NCBI RefSeq assembly: GCF_001183865.1
Contig: NZ_CP012020.1
Coordinates: 2,599,839-2,663,838 of the forward strand
DNA from: Methylophilus sp. TWE2
GTDB taxonomy: Bacteria > Pseudomonadota > Gammaproteobacteria > Burkholderiales > Methylophilaceae
Direction: 5' to 3'
Length of the DNA: 64,000 nucleotides
Part shown: piece after piece, positions 7,732 through 17,174 of the stretch
Layout of the letters: each line of letters opens with the position of its first letter
Position numbering within the stretch: the first letter of the stretch is position 1
Notes under the pieces: generated by a model
The model's database searches: none
What the model was told of the DNA's origin: nothing
The model's input: only the letters and a program-made list of their open reading frames with translations
Program-made: the position numbers and the translations under genes

Positions 7732-9495
7732 ATGGACGCTTCTGCCCACTCCGCCACAGACACCCACGCCAAATCCATGACAGGTGCGGACATCGTTGTC
7801 TCTTGCCTGAATGAGGAAAAAGTCAAATTCGTCTTTGGCTATCCAGGTGGCGCGGTCTTGCACATTTACGACGCGCTCTATAAACAGAATGGCTTCAAGC
7901 ATATTCTGGTGCGCCACGAACAGGCAGCCGTGCATGCGGCAGATGCCTACTCACGTGCAACCGGCGATGTCGGTGTTGCCCTGGTCACCAGCGGTCCAGG
8001 TGCGACCAATGCCGTCACCGGCATTGCCACTGCCTATATGGATTCGATTCCACTGGTGGTCATTAGCGGCCAGGTGCCAGTTCCAGCCATTGGCCTGGAT
8101 GCGTTCCAGGAAGTGGACATGGTTGGCGTGACCCGCCCTTGCGTAAAACATAATTTCTTGGTCAAGCATGTCAAAGACATTGCGCCGACCATCAAGAAAG
8201 CGTTCTTTATCGCCAAGACAGGCCGTCCAGGTCCGGTAGTTGTAGATATTCCAAAAGATATCACGGCACACGTGGCTGACTTCATCTACCCGAAAACGGT
8301 AGAGATGCGTTCTTACAATCCGATTTTGAAAGGCCACAATGGCCAGATCAAGAAAGCGGTCAAACTGCTGCTAGGCGCAAAACGCCCGATGATCTACACC
8401 GGTGGCGGCCTGGTTTTGGGTAATGGTGCCGCTGAACTGGTCAAGCTGGCAAAAGCACTCAATTTCCCGGTCACCAATACCTTGATGGGTTTAGGCGGTT
8501 ACCCGGCAACTGACAAACAGTTTGTGGGCATGCTGGGCATGCACGGCACTTATGAAGCCAACATGGCCATGCAACACTGTGATGTGCTGCTGGCGGTGGG
8601 CGCGCGCTTTGATGACCGAGTGATTGGCAACCCCAAACATTTTGGCGGCCAGAAACGCACCATCATTCATATTGATGTCGACCCCTCCAGCATTTCAAAA
8701 CGCGTGAAGGTCGACGTGCCTATCGTGGGTGACGTTCAGTCCGTGCTGACGGACATGAATGAAATCCTGGCGCAGGAAGAAAACCAAACGACGGATACCG
8801 CTGACTGGTGGTCACAGATTAATGAATGGCGTGGTATCCAGTCACTGGATTACGTCTACTCAGACAGCGTGATCAAACCGCAATATGTGGTGCAGAAACT
8901 GTGGGAAGTGACCAAAGGTGAAGCCTATGTGACCTCAGACGTGGGCCAGCACCAGATGTGGGCCGCGCAATACTACAAATTCGACAAACCACGCCGCTGG
9001 ATCAACTCTGGTGGCCTGGGCACCATGGGTGTTGGCTTGCCATACGCCATGGGCTGTCAGTTTGCCGACAAACATGCGCAGGTCGCCTGTATTACCGGCG
9101 AAGGCAGTATCCAGATGAACATTCAGGAACTGTCCACCTGTGCGCAATATGGCCTGCCGATCAAGGTCATTCTGTTGAACAACCGCTACCTGGGCATGGT
9201 GCGTCAGTGGCAGGAGTTCTTCTACGAGAACCGTTACTCCGAGTCGTACATGGACAGCCTGCCGGACTTCGTCAAACTGGCAGAGTCGTATGGCCACGTT
9301 GGCATGCGCATCACCAACCCGGCAGATGTAGAAGGCGCCCTCAAAGAGGCGTTTGATAGAAAAGACAAATTTGTATTTATGGACTTTTTAACCGACCAAA
9401 CAGAAAACGTCTTCCCTATGGTTGAAAACGGCAAGGGCTTGTCAGAAATGGTACTAAGCCCAAGCACGGCCAGCCGCCTGAAAGGGGAAGAATAA
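7732..9495 (+). CDS. ilvI: Acetolactate synthase, large (catalytic) subunit
   Basis: The 587-residue thiamine-diphosphate enzyme condenses pyruvate with pyruvate or 2-oxobutyrate in valine/leucine/isoleucine synthesis. The N-terminal TPP domain holds the catalytic glutamate (Glu63 in RHEQAA), a central FAD-binding domain follows, and the C-terminal TPP-binding domain has the metal motif as GEGS (456-459) with NN about 27 residues later; many orthologues have GDG here. Its stop codon overlaps the ilvH start by one base (TAATG), so the subunits are translationally coupled. It is divergent from the iron genes. Confidence 0.96.
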   Translation: MDASAHSATDTHAKSMTGADIVVSCLNEEKVKFVFGYPGGAVLHIYDALYKQNGFKHILVRHEQAAVHAADAYSRATGDVGVALVTSGPGATNAVTGIATAYMDSIPLVVISGQVPVPAIGLDAFQEVDMVGVTRPCVKHNFLVKHVKDIAPTIKKAFFIAKTGRPGPVVVDIPKDITAHVADFIYPKTVEMRSYNPILKGHNGQIKKAVKLLLGAKRPMIYTGGGLVLGNGAAELVKLAKALNFPVTNTLMGLGGYPATDKQFVGMLGMHGTYEANMAMQHCDVLLAVGARFDDRVIGNPKHFGGQKRTIIHIDVDPSSISKRVKVDVPIVGDVQSVLTDMNEILAQEENQTTDTADWWSQINEWRGIQSLDYVYSDSVIKPQYVVQKLWEVTKGEAYVTSDVGQHQMWAAQYYKFDKPRRWINSGGLGTMGVGLPYAMGCQFADKHAQVACITGEGSIQMNIQELSTCAQYGLPIKVILLNNRYLGMVRQWQEFFYENRYSESYMDSLPDFVKLAESYGHVGMRITNPADVEGALKEAFDRKDKFVFMDFLTDQTENVFPMVENGKGLSEMVLSPSTASRLKGEE

Positions 9496-9986
9496 TGCGT
9501 CATATCATCTCGCTACTGATGGAAAACGAAGCAGGCGCGCTGTCACGCGTGGCGGGCCTGTTTTCTGCGCGCGGTTACAACATTGAATCACTCACGGTAG
9601 CCGTGACAGAAGATCCAACGCTGTCACGCATGACGATTGTCACGACAGGCTCCGATGATGTGATTGAACAGATTATCAAGCAACTCAACAAGTTGATTGA
9701 CGTGGTCAAGGTGCTGGACCTCAACGATGGCAAGCACATTGAGCGCGAACTGATGCTGGTTAAGGTGAAAGCCACCGGCGTCCATAAAGACGAAATGAAG
9801 CGTATGTGCGACATTTTCCGCGGCCGTATTATCGATGTGGCCGACAATAGTTACACCATTGAGCTTACCGGCTCTTGCAGCAAACTGGATGCATTTATTG
9901 AAGCCATAGACCGCAGCGCGATTCTTGAAACCGTGCGCACCGGCGCGTCCGGCATCGGTCGTGGCGACCGTATCCTCAAGGTTTAA
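9495..9986 (+). CDS. ilvH: Acetolactate synthase, small (regulatory) subunit
   Basis: The 163-residue regulatory subunit activates the catalytic subunit and normally confers valine feedback inhibition. An N-terminal ACT domain (about 2-75, starting MRHIISLLMENEAGALSRVA) is followed by the ALS small-subunit C-terminal domain, ending with the typical GASGIGRGDRILKV. It is coupled to ilvI by TAATG. Confidence 0.96.
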   Translation: MRHIISLLMENEAGALSRVAGLFSARGYNIESLTVAVTEDPTLSRMTIVTTGSDDVIEQIIKQLNKLIDVVKVLDLNDGKHIERELMLVKVKATGVHKDEMKRMCDIFRGRIIDVADNSYTIELTGSCSKLDAFIEAIDRSAILETVRTGASGIGRGDRILKV

Positions 9987-10023
9987 TCGACATTATTTTT
10001 ACAGACAAAAGCATTTGTATTGA

Positions 10024-11055
<1,032 letters not shown>

Positions 11056-11073
11056 TTGCCATGATCGCGGCCT

Positions 11074-11095
11074 GAGATCAGCCTGTGCTGATCTC
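11074..11095 (+). other. 9-bp stem-loop after ilvC
   Basis: GAGATCAGC and GCTGATCTC pair perfectly around the tetraloop CTGT, 18 bases after the ilvC stop and just before the intrinsic terminator. It probably forms a tandem 3'-end structure with it. Confidence 0.5.
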
Positions 11096-11105
11096 GCCAA
11101 CGATA

Positions 11106-11144
11106 AAAGCACAGGTAGGCTTGCCCTCCTGTGCTTTATTTTTT
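11106..11144 (+). terminator. Intrinsic terminator of the ilvIHC operon
   Basis: AAAGCACAGG and CCTGTGCTTT form a perfect 10-bp stem around a 12-nt loop, followed by A and six T. An alternative upstream ATG for psd at 11131 lies inside this stem, which argues against that start. Confidence 0.88.
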
Positions 11145-11181
11145 ATGCTTTGCAAAAAGTCGCCCACAAAGGATATCCAGA

Positions 11182-12030
11182 GTGAAACTCGCCATTCTGT
11201 TGCAATACATCGCCCCCAAACAATTACTGACTACCGTGGCCGGAAAACTGGCACACTGGCCAGCTGGCCGTCTGACTACCGCCTTTATTGGCTGGTTTGT
11301 GAACAAATATCATGTCAATATGGAAGAAGCCCTCAACGGCGATATCAGCAGCTACCCAACATTTAACCTCTTCTTCACGCGCCCGCTCAAACCTGGCGCC
11401 AGGCCACTGGCAAACAATGCTTTTGTGTGCCCGGTGGATGGCGCCATCAGCCAGTTTGGAAAGATTGAAAACGGCCAGATTTTCCAGGCCAAAGGCCACC
11501 AATACACAGCACAAACACTGGTAGGCGGCGATGCGGCTTTAGCTGCAAATTTTGACAATGGCAGCTTCGCCTGCCTGTATCTCAGTCCCAAAGATTACCA
11601 CCGTATCCATATGCCTTGCGACGGCAAGCTGTTGAGCATGACCTATGTGCCTGGTGATTTATTCTCAGTGAACCCACTCACGGCCGCCAATGTGCCCGGC
11701 CTGTTTGCGCGTAACGAACGCGTGGTCTGCACCTTTGAATCTCTCCACCATGGCAAGTTTGTCATGGTGCTGGTCGGCGCGACGATTGTCGGTAGCATGG
11801 CTACGGTTTGGCACGATGCCAAAGACCACATCATCAACCCGCCACGCCCCGGCAAAGTGGTGCATTGGGATTACAGTGACCGCAACATCAGCCTGAAGCA
11901 AGGCGAAGAAATGGGCCGCTTCCTGCTCGGCTCAACGGTGGTGATGCTGTTTGAAAAAGACGTACTCGCTTTTAATGATAGCTGGCATGCAGGCAAACCG
12001 ATACGCCTTGGTGAAGCGATGGGGCGTTAG
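11182..12030 (+). CDS. psd: Phosphatidylserine decarboxylase proenzyme
   Basis: The membrane-associated pyruvoyl enzyme makes phosphatidylethanolamine. The self-cleavage motif LGST is at residues 249-252, where Ser251 becomes the pyruvoyl group of the small alpha chain. The GTG at 11182 is taken as start: it gives the usual N-terminus (VKLAILLQYIAPKQLL), has AAGGA eight bases upstream, and lies after the ilvC terminator. The product has 282 residues, typical of the group I bacterial family. The ilvC-psd order is common in betaproteobacteria. Confidence 0.93.
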   Translation: MKLAILLQYIAPKQLLTTVAGKLAHWPAGRLTTAFIGWFVNKYHVNMEEALNGDISSYPTFNLFFTRPLKPGARPLANNAFVCPVDGAISQFGKIENGQIFQAKGHQYTAQTLVGGDAALAANFDNGSFACLYLSPKDYHRIHMPCDGKLLSMTYVPGDLFSVNPLTAANVPGLFARNERVVCTFESLHHGKFVMVLVGATIVGSMATVWHDAKDHIINPPRPGKVVHWDYSDRNISLKQGEEMGRFLLGSTVVMLFEKDVLAFNDSWHAGKPIRLGEAMGR

Positions 12031-12041
12031 TTTGCTTGGCG

Positions 12042-12359
12042 TTAAACACCGCTTAACAAAAAGTCCATTGCAGCAATAATTTCCAGCCTCGCTTCGGCGA
12101 GGTTTTCTATTTCTTCGCCTAGTTCACGTTTGGCAATGCCTGCCAACTGAGGCGTCAACATCAGATACTGACTACCTTGAACGGTTAGCAATGGAGTCAG
12201 CCTGTTCATCGCACGATAACCAGCGTGGTTAGCGGCTGTTAATGGCACAACCACACAAGTTTGCAATGCACTCAATAAATCATTCTGTATATTCAGCAAA
12301 TAAGGAAATTGATCGCTCGTCGCTGTGTTTTGATTGGCATACACACTAAACTGTGCCAT
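12042..12359 (-). CDS. ccdB: CcdB-family toxin
   Basis: A 105-residue protein matching the CcdB fold: N-terminal MAQFSVYANQ, central VVVPLT and the LMLTPQLAGIAKRELGE block. Family members poison DNA gyrase. The C-terminus ends DFLLSGV instead of the WGI end of the F-plasmid toxin, whose Trp and Gly contact GyrA, so potency cannot be assumed; chromosomal relatives vary here. It overlaps the ccdA stop by one base (TGATG), the usual coupling in which antitoxin precedes toxin. Confidence 0.85.
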   Translation of the reverse strand: MAQFSVYANQNTATSDQFPYLLNIQNDLLSALQTCVVVPLTAANHAGYRAMNRLTPLLTVQGSQYLMLTPQLAGIAKRELGEEIENLAEARLEIIAAMDFLLSGV

Positions 12360-12598
12360 CAGAACGTCCTCACGGTATCACCAAACACGCCATTCGCCTC
12401 GACCTGCTGGTTATAAACTTCAATGGCATGCTTGTTTTGTTCAAGCCAGGCTTGTTGCTTTTTTTTGACGACCAAAGCGGAAAGCGTTTCTTCAAATGCC
12501 GCAGACAAATTGATATCAAGCTCACGCGCCTGACGCAACAAATCGCTGTTCACACTCAGATTCGTGGCACGTTTTGGCGCTTGTGGATTGAATAACAT
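12359..12598 (-). CDS. ccdA: CcdA-family antitoxin
   Basis: A 79-residue antitoxin: N-terminal ribbon-helix-helix DNA-binding part (KRATNLSVNSDLLRQARELDINL) and a C-terminal toxin-neutralising tail with the family-like WLEQNKHAIEVYNQQVEANGVF. The frame opens with GTG at 12604, but the ATG at 12598 has GGGGAG five bases upstream. The palindrome 15 bases before it is the likely operator bound by CcdA-CcdB. Confidence 0.85.
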   Translation of the reverse strand: MLFNPQAPKRATNLSVNSDLLRQARELDINLSAAFEETLSALVVKKKQQAWLEQNKHAIEVYNQQVEANGVFGDTVRTF

Positions 12599-12612
12599 GA
12601 TCACTCCCCACT

Positions 12613-12647
12613 ATTATTGATGCGCATAATATATGCGCATCAATAAT
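12613..12647 (-). promoter_or_regulatory. ccdAB operator: perfect 15-bp inverted repeat
   Basis: ATTATTGATGCGCAT (12613-12627) and its exact reverse complement (12633-12647) flank AATAT, just upstream of ccdA. The AT-rich centre provides -10-like sequence, so occupancy by an RHH antitoxin would block transcription. Confidence 0.75.
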
Positions 12648-12680
12648 GCATGTCAACCGGGCAAGCATTCATAGAAATAC

Positions 12681-15287
12681 TTAAGCATTCAAACTCTTGC
12701 TCACAATTTCAAACACATCCCCAGACAAATTGGGCGTGGCTAGAATGGCTTCAAGTGCGGCTTTCATATGCGCCTGCAACTCAGGTGTGTAGCGCTTCCA
12801 CTCACGCAAAGGCGTCACCATACGAGCAGCGATTTGTGGGTTGATGGTATTCAGCTCAATAATCACATCGCGCAAGAACGCATAGCCTTTTCCGCTCGCA
12901 TCATGAAATTTCACCGGGTTGTTAATGGCAAAGGCTGAGTACAGCGAACGCACGCGGTTAGGATTCTTGATATTGAAATCCGGATGGCTGCGCAACATAG
13001 AGAGGTCATCAAAAATCTGCTCACGGTTGGCAATGGCCTGTAGCGAGAACCACTTATCCACTACCAGAGGATACTTTTCAAAGCGGGTATAAAAATCAGC
13101 AAAGACTTCTGCGCGTTGTGGCTGGCTGCTATCCGCCAGGCAGGCCAGCGCAGTCACGCGGTCTGTCATATTATCTGCGGCATCATAATGCGCTTTTGCA
13201 CGCGTAGCACAACCGGTGCCATTGGTCACGGTGAGGATCTCCAGCACGGCATGCTGCAAGGCTCTGCGACCCATGGCTTCTGGCGTAATAGAGAAGCTGC
13301 CTGTGTTGCCGTTCGCGTCATATAACGCAGCCAGCGCGTCTTTATGCGCACTCTTAATTTGCTTGAGCACAGCCGTGCGTGCGGCATCGATTGCAGCCGG
13401 GGCAATCACCGGCAAATGCTGACCAATTACACCTATCATAGGTAAGCTTAATGCACGCGCCAGCAAGGCTTTATCGCCCTTGCCTGTCAGACCTTGTTGA
13501 ATCAAAGTACCCACATCCGCAACAAACTGTGAAATGTCTGCTGCCGGGTTTTCCATCACACGCTGGATGGTCCGCAACGCTAAAGTCTGGCCTGCTTCCC
13601 ACTTGTTAAAGCCGTCGGTGTCATGTACTTGTAGTAAACGCAAATCATCGTCGCTTAAATCGGTTTCGAGCTTCACTGGTGCTGAGAAACCACGCAAGAT
13701 AGAAGGCACCGGTTTTGCGCTGATGCCATTGAAAGTGAACGTTTGTTCACGCGCAGTCACTTCCAGCACGCGGGTGGGCAGAATCTCTTTTCCACTCGCA
13801 TCCAGCAAGCCTAACGCCACTGGAATATGCAGCGGCTGCTTGTCGGTTTGCCCTGGCGTATCCGGCTGAGACTGCTTAAAGGTGAGCCTATAGCTTTGCT
13901 GCGCGGCATCGTAATGACTGCTTACTTGCAGCGTGGGCGTTCCCGCCTGCTTATACCAGCGGAAGAACTGCGACATGTCACGGCCAGACGCATCCGCCAT
14001 ACATTGCACAAAATCATCGCAAGTCACGGCATGGCCATCATAGCGGTCAAAATACAAATCGGTGGCTTTGCGGAAAGTCTCAGCACCCAGCAAAGTGTGC
14101 TGCATGCGGATCAGTTCAGCGCCTTTGTCGTAAATAGTCTTGGTGTAAAAATTACTGATCTCGATAAACTGATCAGGCTGCACCGAGTGCGCCAGCGGGC
14201 TGCCATCTTCAGGGAACTGCAAACGGCGCAAGCCATTCACATCGTCAATGCGCAACACTGCCCGTGAGTTCAAATCGGCGCTGAACTCCTGGTCGCGGAA
14301 CACGGTAAACCCTTCTTTGAGTGAGAGCTGGAACCAGTCACGGCAGGTCACGCGGTTACCGGTCCAGTTGTGGAAATACTCGTGGCCGATCACGCCTTCC
14401 ACACTCATAAAATCGCTGTCAGTCGCGGTTTCCTGATGCGCCAGCACCAGCGCAGTGTTAAAGACATTGAGCGAAGTGTTTTCCATCGCGCCCATATTAA
14501 AGTCGCTCACCGCCACAATATTGAACAGCTCCAGCTGATACTCGCGGCCATACACCTCTTCATCCCACTTCATTGCCTTTTTCAGCGACTCCATGGCATG
14601 ACTGCATTGGCTCTCATCCCCTGCCCGCACATAAATATGCAAGTCCACCTTGCGGCCCGTCATGGTGGTAAACGTATCCGCCACGCGCACCAAGTCACCC
14701 GCCACCAGCGCAAACAGGTAGCAAGGTTTAGGAAACGGATCATGCCAGACACGGTAATGCCTGCCATCCGGCAAACTGCCTTCATCCTGCAAATTGCCGT
14801 TCGACAACATCACCGGATACGCCTTGGCATCCGCCTCAATGCGCACGGTAAACACGCTCAAAACATCCGGCCTATCCTGGTAATAAGTGATGCGTCTGAA
14901 GCCTTCAGCCTCGCACTGCGTGCAATAGGTGCCTTGTGATTGATACAACCCCTCCAGCGCCGTATTCGCCTCAGGGTTGATTTCACTGACAATCGTCAGC
15001 GTAAACTCATCCCCAGGGTTGAGGATGGTCATTTGTCCATCCGCCACGGTGTAGCCATCAAACGGCTTACCATTCAAAGCAACGGAAATGATGGTTTGAT
15101 CTTCGCCATCCAGCACCAAATCATGCGAAGCCCCCGCCGGATTTTTCACATACTTCACTTCAGACGTGACAATCGTTTTGCCAGGCAACAGGTTAAAACT
15201 CAAATTCACCTGCTGCGCCAGGTAGGGCGCAGGTGTGTAGTCTTTAAGGTAGATAGTTTTTGGTGCAACAGCGTTTTCAGTTCGCAT
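12681..15287 (-). CDS. pepN: Aminopeptidase N (M1 family zinc metallopeptidase)
   Basis: An 868-residue cytoplasmic aminopeptidase with broad N-terminal specificity used in peptide turnover. The M1 hallmarks are present: GAMEN exopeptidase motif (266-270), zinc motif HEYFH (302-306) and the third zinc ligand Glu325 in KEGFTVFRDQEFS. The length fits the E. coli PepN type with its long C-terminal helical domain. It is a core gene that separates ccdAB from the rest of the accessory patch. Confidence 0.96.
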   Translation of the reverse strand: MRTENAVAPKTIYLKDYTPAPYLAQQVNLSFNLLPGKTIVTSEVKYVKNPAGASHDLVLDGEDQTIISVALNGKPFDGYTVADGQMTILNPGDEFTLTIVSEINPEANTALEGLYQSQGTYCTQCEAEGFRRITYYQDRPDVLSVFTVRIEADAKAYPVMLSNGNLQDEGSLPDGRHYRVWHDPFPKPCYLFALVAGDLVRVADTFTTMTGRKVDLHIYVRAGDESQCSHAMESLKKAMKWDEEVYGREYQLELFNIVAVSDFNMGAMENTSLNVFNTALVLAHQETATDSDFMSVEGVIGHEYFHNWTGNRVTCRDWFQLSLKEGFTVFRDQEFSADLNSRAVLRIDDVNGLRRLQFPEDGSPLAHSVQPDQFIEISNFYTKTIYDKGAELIRMQHTLLGAETFRKATDLYFDRYDGHAVTCDDFVQCMADASGRDMSQFFRWYKQAGTPTLQVSSHYDAAQQSYRLTFKQSQPDTPGQTDKQPLHIPVALGLLDASGKEILPTRVLEVTAREQTFTFNGISAKPVPSILRGFSAPVKLETDLSDDDLRLLQVHDTDGFNKWEAGQTLALRTIQRVMENPAADISQFVADVGTLIQQGLTGKGDKALLARALSLPMIGVIGQHLPVIAPAAIDAARTAVLKQIKSAHKDALAALYDANGNTGSFSITPEAMGRRALQHAVLEILTVTNGTGCATRAKAHYDAADNMTDRVTALACLADSSQPQRAEVFADFYTRFEKYPLVVDKWFSLQAIANREQIFDDLSMLRSHPDFNIKNPNRVRSLYSAFAINNPVKFHDASGKGYAFLRDVIIELNTINPQIAARMVTPLREWKRYTPELQAHMKAALEAILATPNLSGDVFEIVSKSLNA

Positions 15288-15422
15288 GGATTTACCTGAG
15301 AGTTTTTAGAGTTAAGTAAGGATTATATTTGAGAGTTGTCGTTCTGAAATTGGTTTAATCATTCTTTCACCACAAAGCCTTATCACATGTTAAATTAATC
15401 ATGAAAATCAATGGCATTGATA

Positions 15423-15438
15423 TGTGTAACGCGACACA
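15423..15438 (+). promoter_or_regulatory. Possible higBA operator half-sites
   Basis: TGTGT and ACACA face each other across AACGCG, 16 bases before the higB start in the pepN-higB intergenic region. HigA-type antitoxins usually autoregulate from such a position. The repeat is short, so this is tentative. Confidence 0.3.
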
Positions 15439-15453
15439 CTACACTCATTAAAA

Positions 15454-15732
15454 ATGATCAAATCATTTAAACACAAAGGTTTAAAACAGTTCTTTGAGAC
15501 TGGCAGTAAAGCGGGCATTCAACCACATCATGCTCAAAGACTAAGTCGGCAACTGCTACGCCTCAATGTTGCGAAAAACCCTAACGACATGAATGTGCCC
15601 GGCTGGCGATTACATGCTTTGGAAGGAGAGCTTTCTCAACATTTTTCAATCGTAGTGAATGGCAATTAGAGAATGACCTTTATGTTTGAAGGCGAAGATG
15701 TGATTTTGGTCGATTATCAAGATTACCATTGA
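15454..15732 (+). pseudogene. higB: higB-type toxin interrupted by an in-frame amber codon
   Basis: The frame encodes a HigB/RelE-superfamily mRNA interferase (MIKSFKHKGLKQFFETGS start, PGWRLHAL core) and reads normally to VVNGN. It then meets TAG at 15667-15669, where the family has tryptophan (GNWR). The same frame continues without a shift through RMTFMFEGEDVILVDYQDYH to TGA at 15732, which is the normal end of the family. A single TGG to TAG change explains it. The truncated 71-residue product lacks the C-terminal strand that carries catalytic residues in the fold. The gene is followed after 10 bases by an intact antitoxin. Readthrough or a sequencing error is possible. Confidence 0.88.
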
Positions 15733-15742
15733 AAGAAAACTT

Positions 15743-16054
15743 ATGAACCCAATGCATAATCCACCCCATCCGGGTGAAACACTACGTGACGATATATTGC
15801 CCGCACTCGGCCTATCTGTAACCGAAGCCGCCGAGCAATTAGGGGTAGCCCGCCCGACCTTATCCAAAGTGTTAAATGGTCGCGCTGCCATTTCCCCGGA
15901 AATGGCCATACGCCTTGAAAAATGGCTAGGCGTTGAAAATGGTGGGCGAGCTGATATTTGGTTGGCGGAACAAACAGCCTATGACCTCTGGCAAGCAAGA
16001 GAAAAGGTCAGTGTTCAGGTAAAGCCGCTGAAGGATGTTTTACTCGCAAAATAG
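15743..16054 (+). CDS. higA: HigA-family antitoxin (XRE helix-turn-helix)
   Basis: The 103-residue protein starts MNPMHNPPHPGETLRDDILP, the usual HigA opening. An XRE helix-turn-helix follows at about 24-62 (SVTEAAEQLGVARPTLSKVLNGRAAIS), then the conserved WLAEQTAYDLWQAR dimer helix. It is encoded after the toxin, as in higBA loci. It remains open although its toxin gene is broken, so it may act as a stand-alone repressor or neutralise toxins elsewhere. Confidence 0.88.
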   Translation: MNPMHNPPHPGETLRDDILPALGLSVTEAAEQLGVARPTLSKVLNGRAAISPEMAIRLEKWLGVENGGRADIWLAEQTAYDLWQAREKVSVQVKPLKDVLLAK

Positions 16055-16227
16055 AGTTTTGCTGGTGGTTTTACTTGCATATGATGAGATGTGGTGCCGA
16101 ATATGGCGATATGATTATTTGCGTTTAAGCACAGAAGGATGCTTCCTTTTTTGCTTGTACTATTTTGCAAGACATAACCCTCAAAAACCATCAGTGATAT
16201 TGAGCACTTAGAGAAAATAAAATCACT

Positions 16228-16401
16228 ATGAACGCGCCCTTTAATCCAGCCGACAGAACTTACCATGTCAGTGAAGAACGCTTGCGTGCCTTTATGGCAT
16301 TAACCCCATTACAGCGTCTGCAATGGGTCGAGCAGGTGGCTTATTTTTTGCGTTTGGCTAAATCTTCAAAAGCGCATGAAGTGCCACAGGTTGACTACTA
16401 A
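16228..16401 (+). CDS. Small uncharacterised protein (57 residues)
   Basis: The frame from ATG 16228 reads MNAPFNPADRTYHVSEERLR and continues FMALTPLQRLQWVEQVAYFL, with a predicted amphipathic helical pattern. Similar short proteins are recalled near toxin-antitoxin genes in Proteobacteria, but no named family is assigned. The ribosome-binding site is weak (AAATAAAATCACT before ATG). Its neighbours are higA and other accessory genes. The 16055-16227 stretch before it shows nothing convincing. Confidence 0.5.
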   Translation: MNAPFNPADRTYHVSEERLRAFMALTPLQRLQWVEQVAYFLRLAKSSKAHEVPQVDY

Positions 16402-16479
16402 AGGAGGGCTCTCTTATCGCCCCCAAGAAAAATAGGCGAGTCCAGTTTAAATTACACTTGCCCAATTGATTCAGTTCGC

Positions 16480-16737
16480 TTAGGTCGCAACCTCAAGCTC
16501 ATCCACAACGCCATCGTTTACAACAAATTCAGAGACAGGATGGCCGCTCTCATACAGTAATGCTGCATTCGCTTCAGTGGCTGGCACCGTGATGCGAGAA
16601 TTATTAATCATAAAAACGGTAAAGTACTTATTCGCGTTTTTATCAAAATGCTCCCACACCGAAAAAACATCCTCAAGATACAGGCCATTAATCTCCAGTC
16701 CATCCAACTTCAAATCAGTTTTATTAAAATTGTTCAT
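16480..16737 (-). CDS. Uncharacterised 85-residue acidic protein
   Basis: The translation has an alternating hydrophobic pattern suggesting a small beta protein (LDGLEINGLYLEDVFSVWEH, then YFTVFMINNSRITVPATEAN) and an acidic C-terminus. There is no signal peptide or recognised motif. The start has only a weak GAAG element nine bases upstream. It lies among accessory genes, opposite in strand to the AAA ATPase. Confidence 0.45.
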   Translation of the reverse strand: MNNFNKTDLKLDGLEINGLYLEDVFSVWEHFDKNANKYFTVFMINNSRITVPATEANAALLYESGHPVSEFVVNDGVVDELEVAT

Positions 16738-16793
16738 TGCAATTACTTCGGAAATTTATCAACAGTAACTAGATTGAATACCTGCCAGCCTGC

Positions 16794-16973
16794 TTAGTTC
16801 CGCGAAATATCCTTGGTTCTGGTGTGTGACACCGCCTTTAATATACCGATCCCGGTGAGAATCACAGAAGCAATCACGATGTACAAATGTGGCACGCCAG
16901 CCTCGACTAACGCCCATGCAATCCCGCCAATCAAAATTGCAAAACCTAAAAGATACAAAGCGAACGATGACAT
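16794..16973 (-). CDS. Small two-helix membrane protein (59 residues)
   Basis: A short gene supported by an ideal AGGAGG ribosome-binding site (16978-16983) four bases before ATG 16973. It reads MSSFALYLLGFAILIGGIAW and then ALVEAGVPHLYIVIASVILT, ending HTRTKDISRN and TAA at 16794. Two clear transmembrane helices (about 3-24 and 29-47) and a basic tail are visible. A 75-residue frame over the same DNA starting at 16986 has an improbable Cys/Arg-rich composition and is taken as a shadow. Function unknown. Confidence 0.7.
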   Translation of the reverse strand: MSSFALYLLGFAILIGGIAWALVEAGVPHLYIVIASVILTGIGILKAVSHTRTKDISRN

Positions 16974-17174
16974 ACAGCCTCCTCATTTAATTTAAATTTT
17001 TAGTACTTATATGATAATTTTTGAGAACGGAGGTGGTATCAGACAGTTGCGGGAAATCGTGTAGGAAAAGTGGAAGTTTGTTAAACCATACTGAAATAAT
17101 CAATTTGATTCAGAAAAATCAGCTTGTTAACATAGGTAAGCTCGATGAATCAAAACCAACAAATAAATCCAACT

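Noticed and set aside
16015..16266. 83-residue minus-strand frame over the higA 3' end and the following gap
   Set aside because: No ribosome-binding site, overlaps higA and the 57-residue gene, and has no protein-like pattern.
16759..16986. 75-residue minus-strand frame rich in Cys and Arg
   Set aside because: It overlaps the much better two-helix membrane frame 16794-16973, which has an AGGAGG site at proper spacing; its composition looks like an out-of-frame translation.
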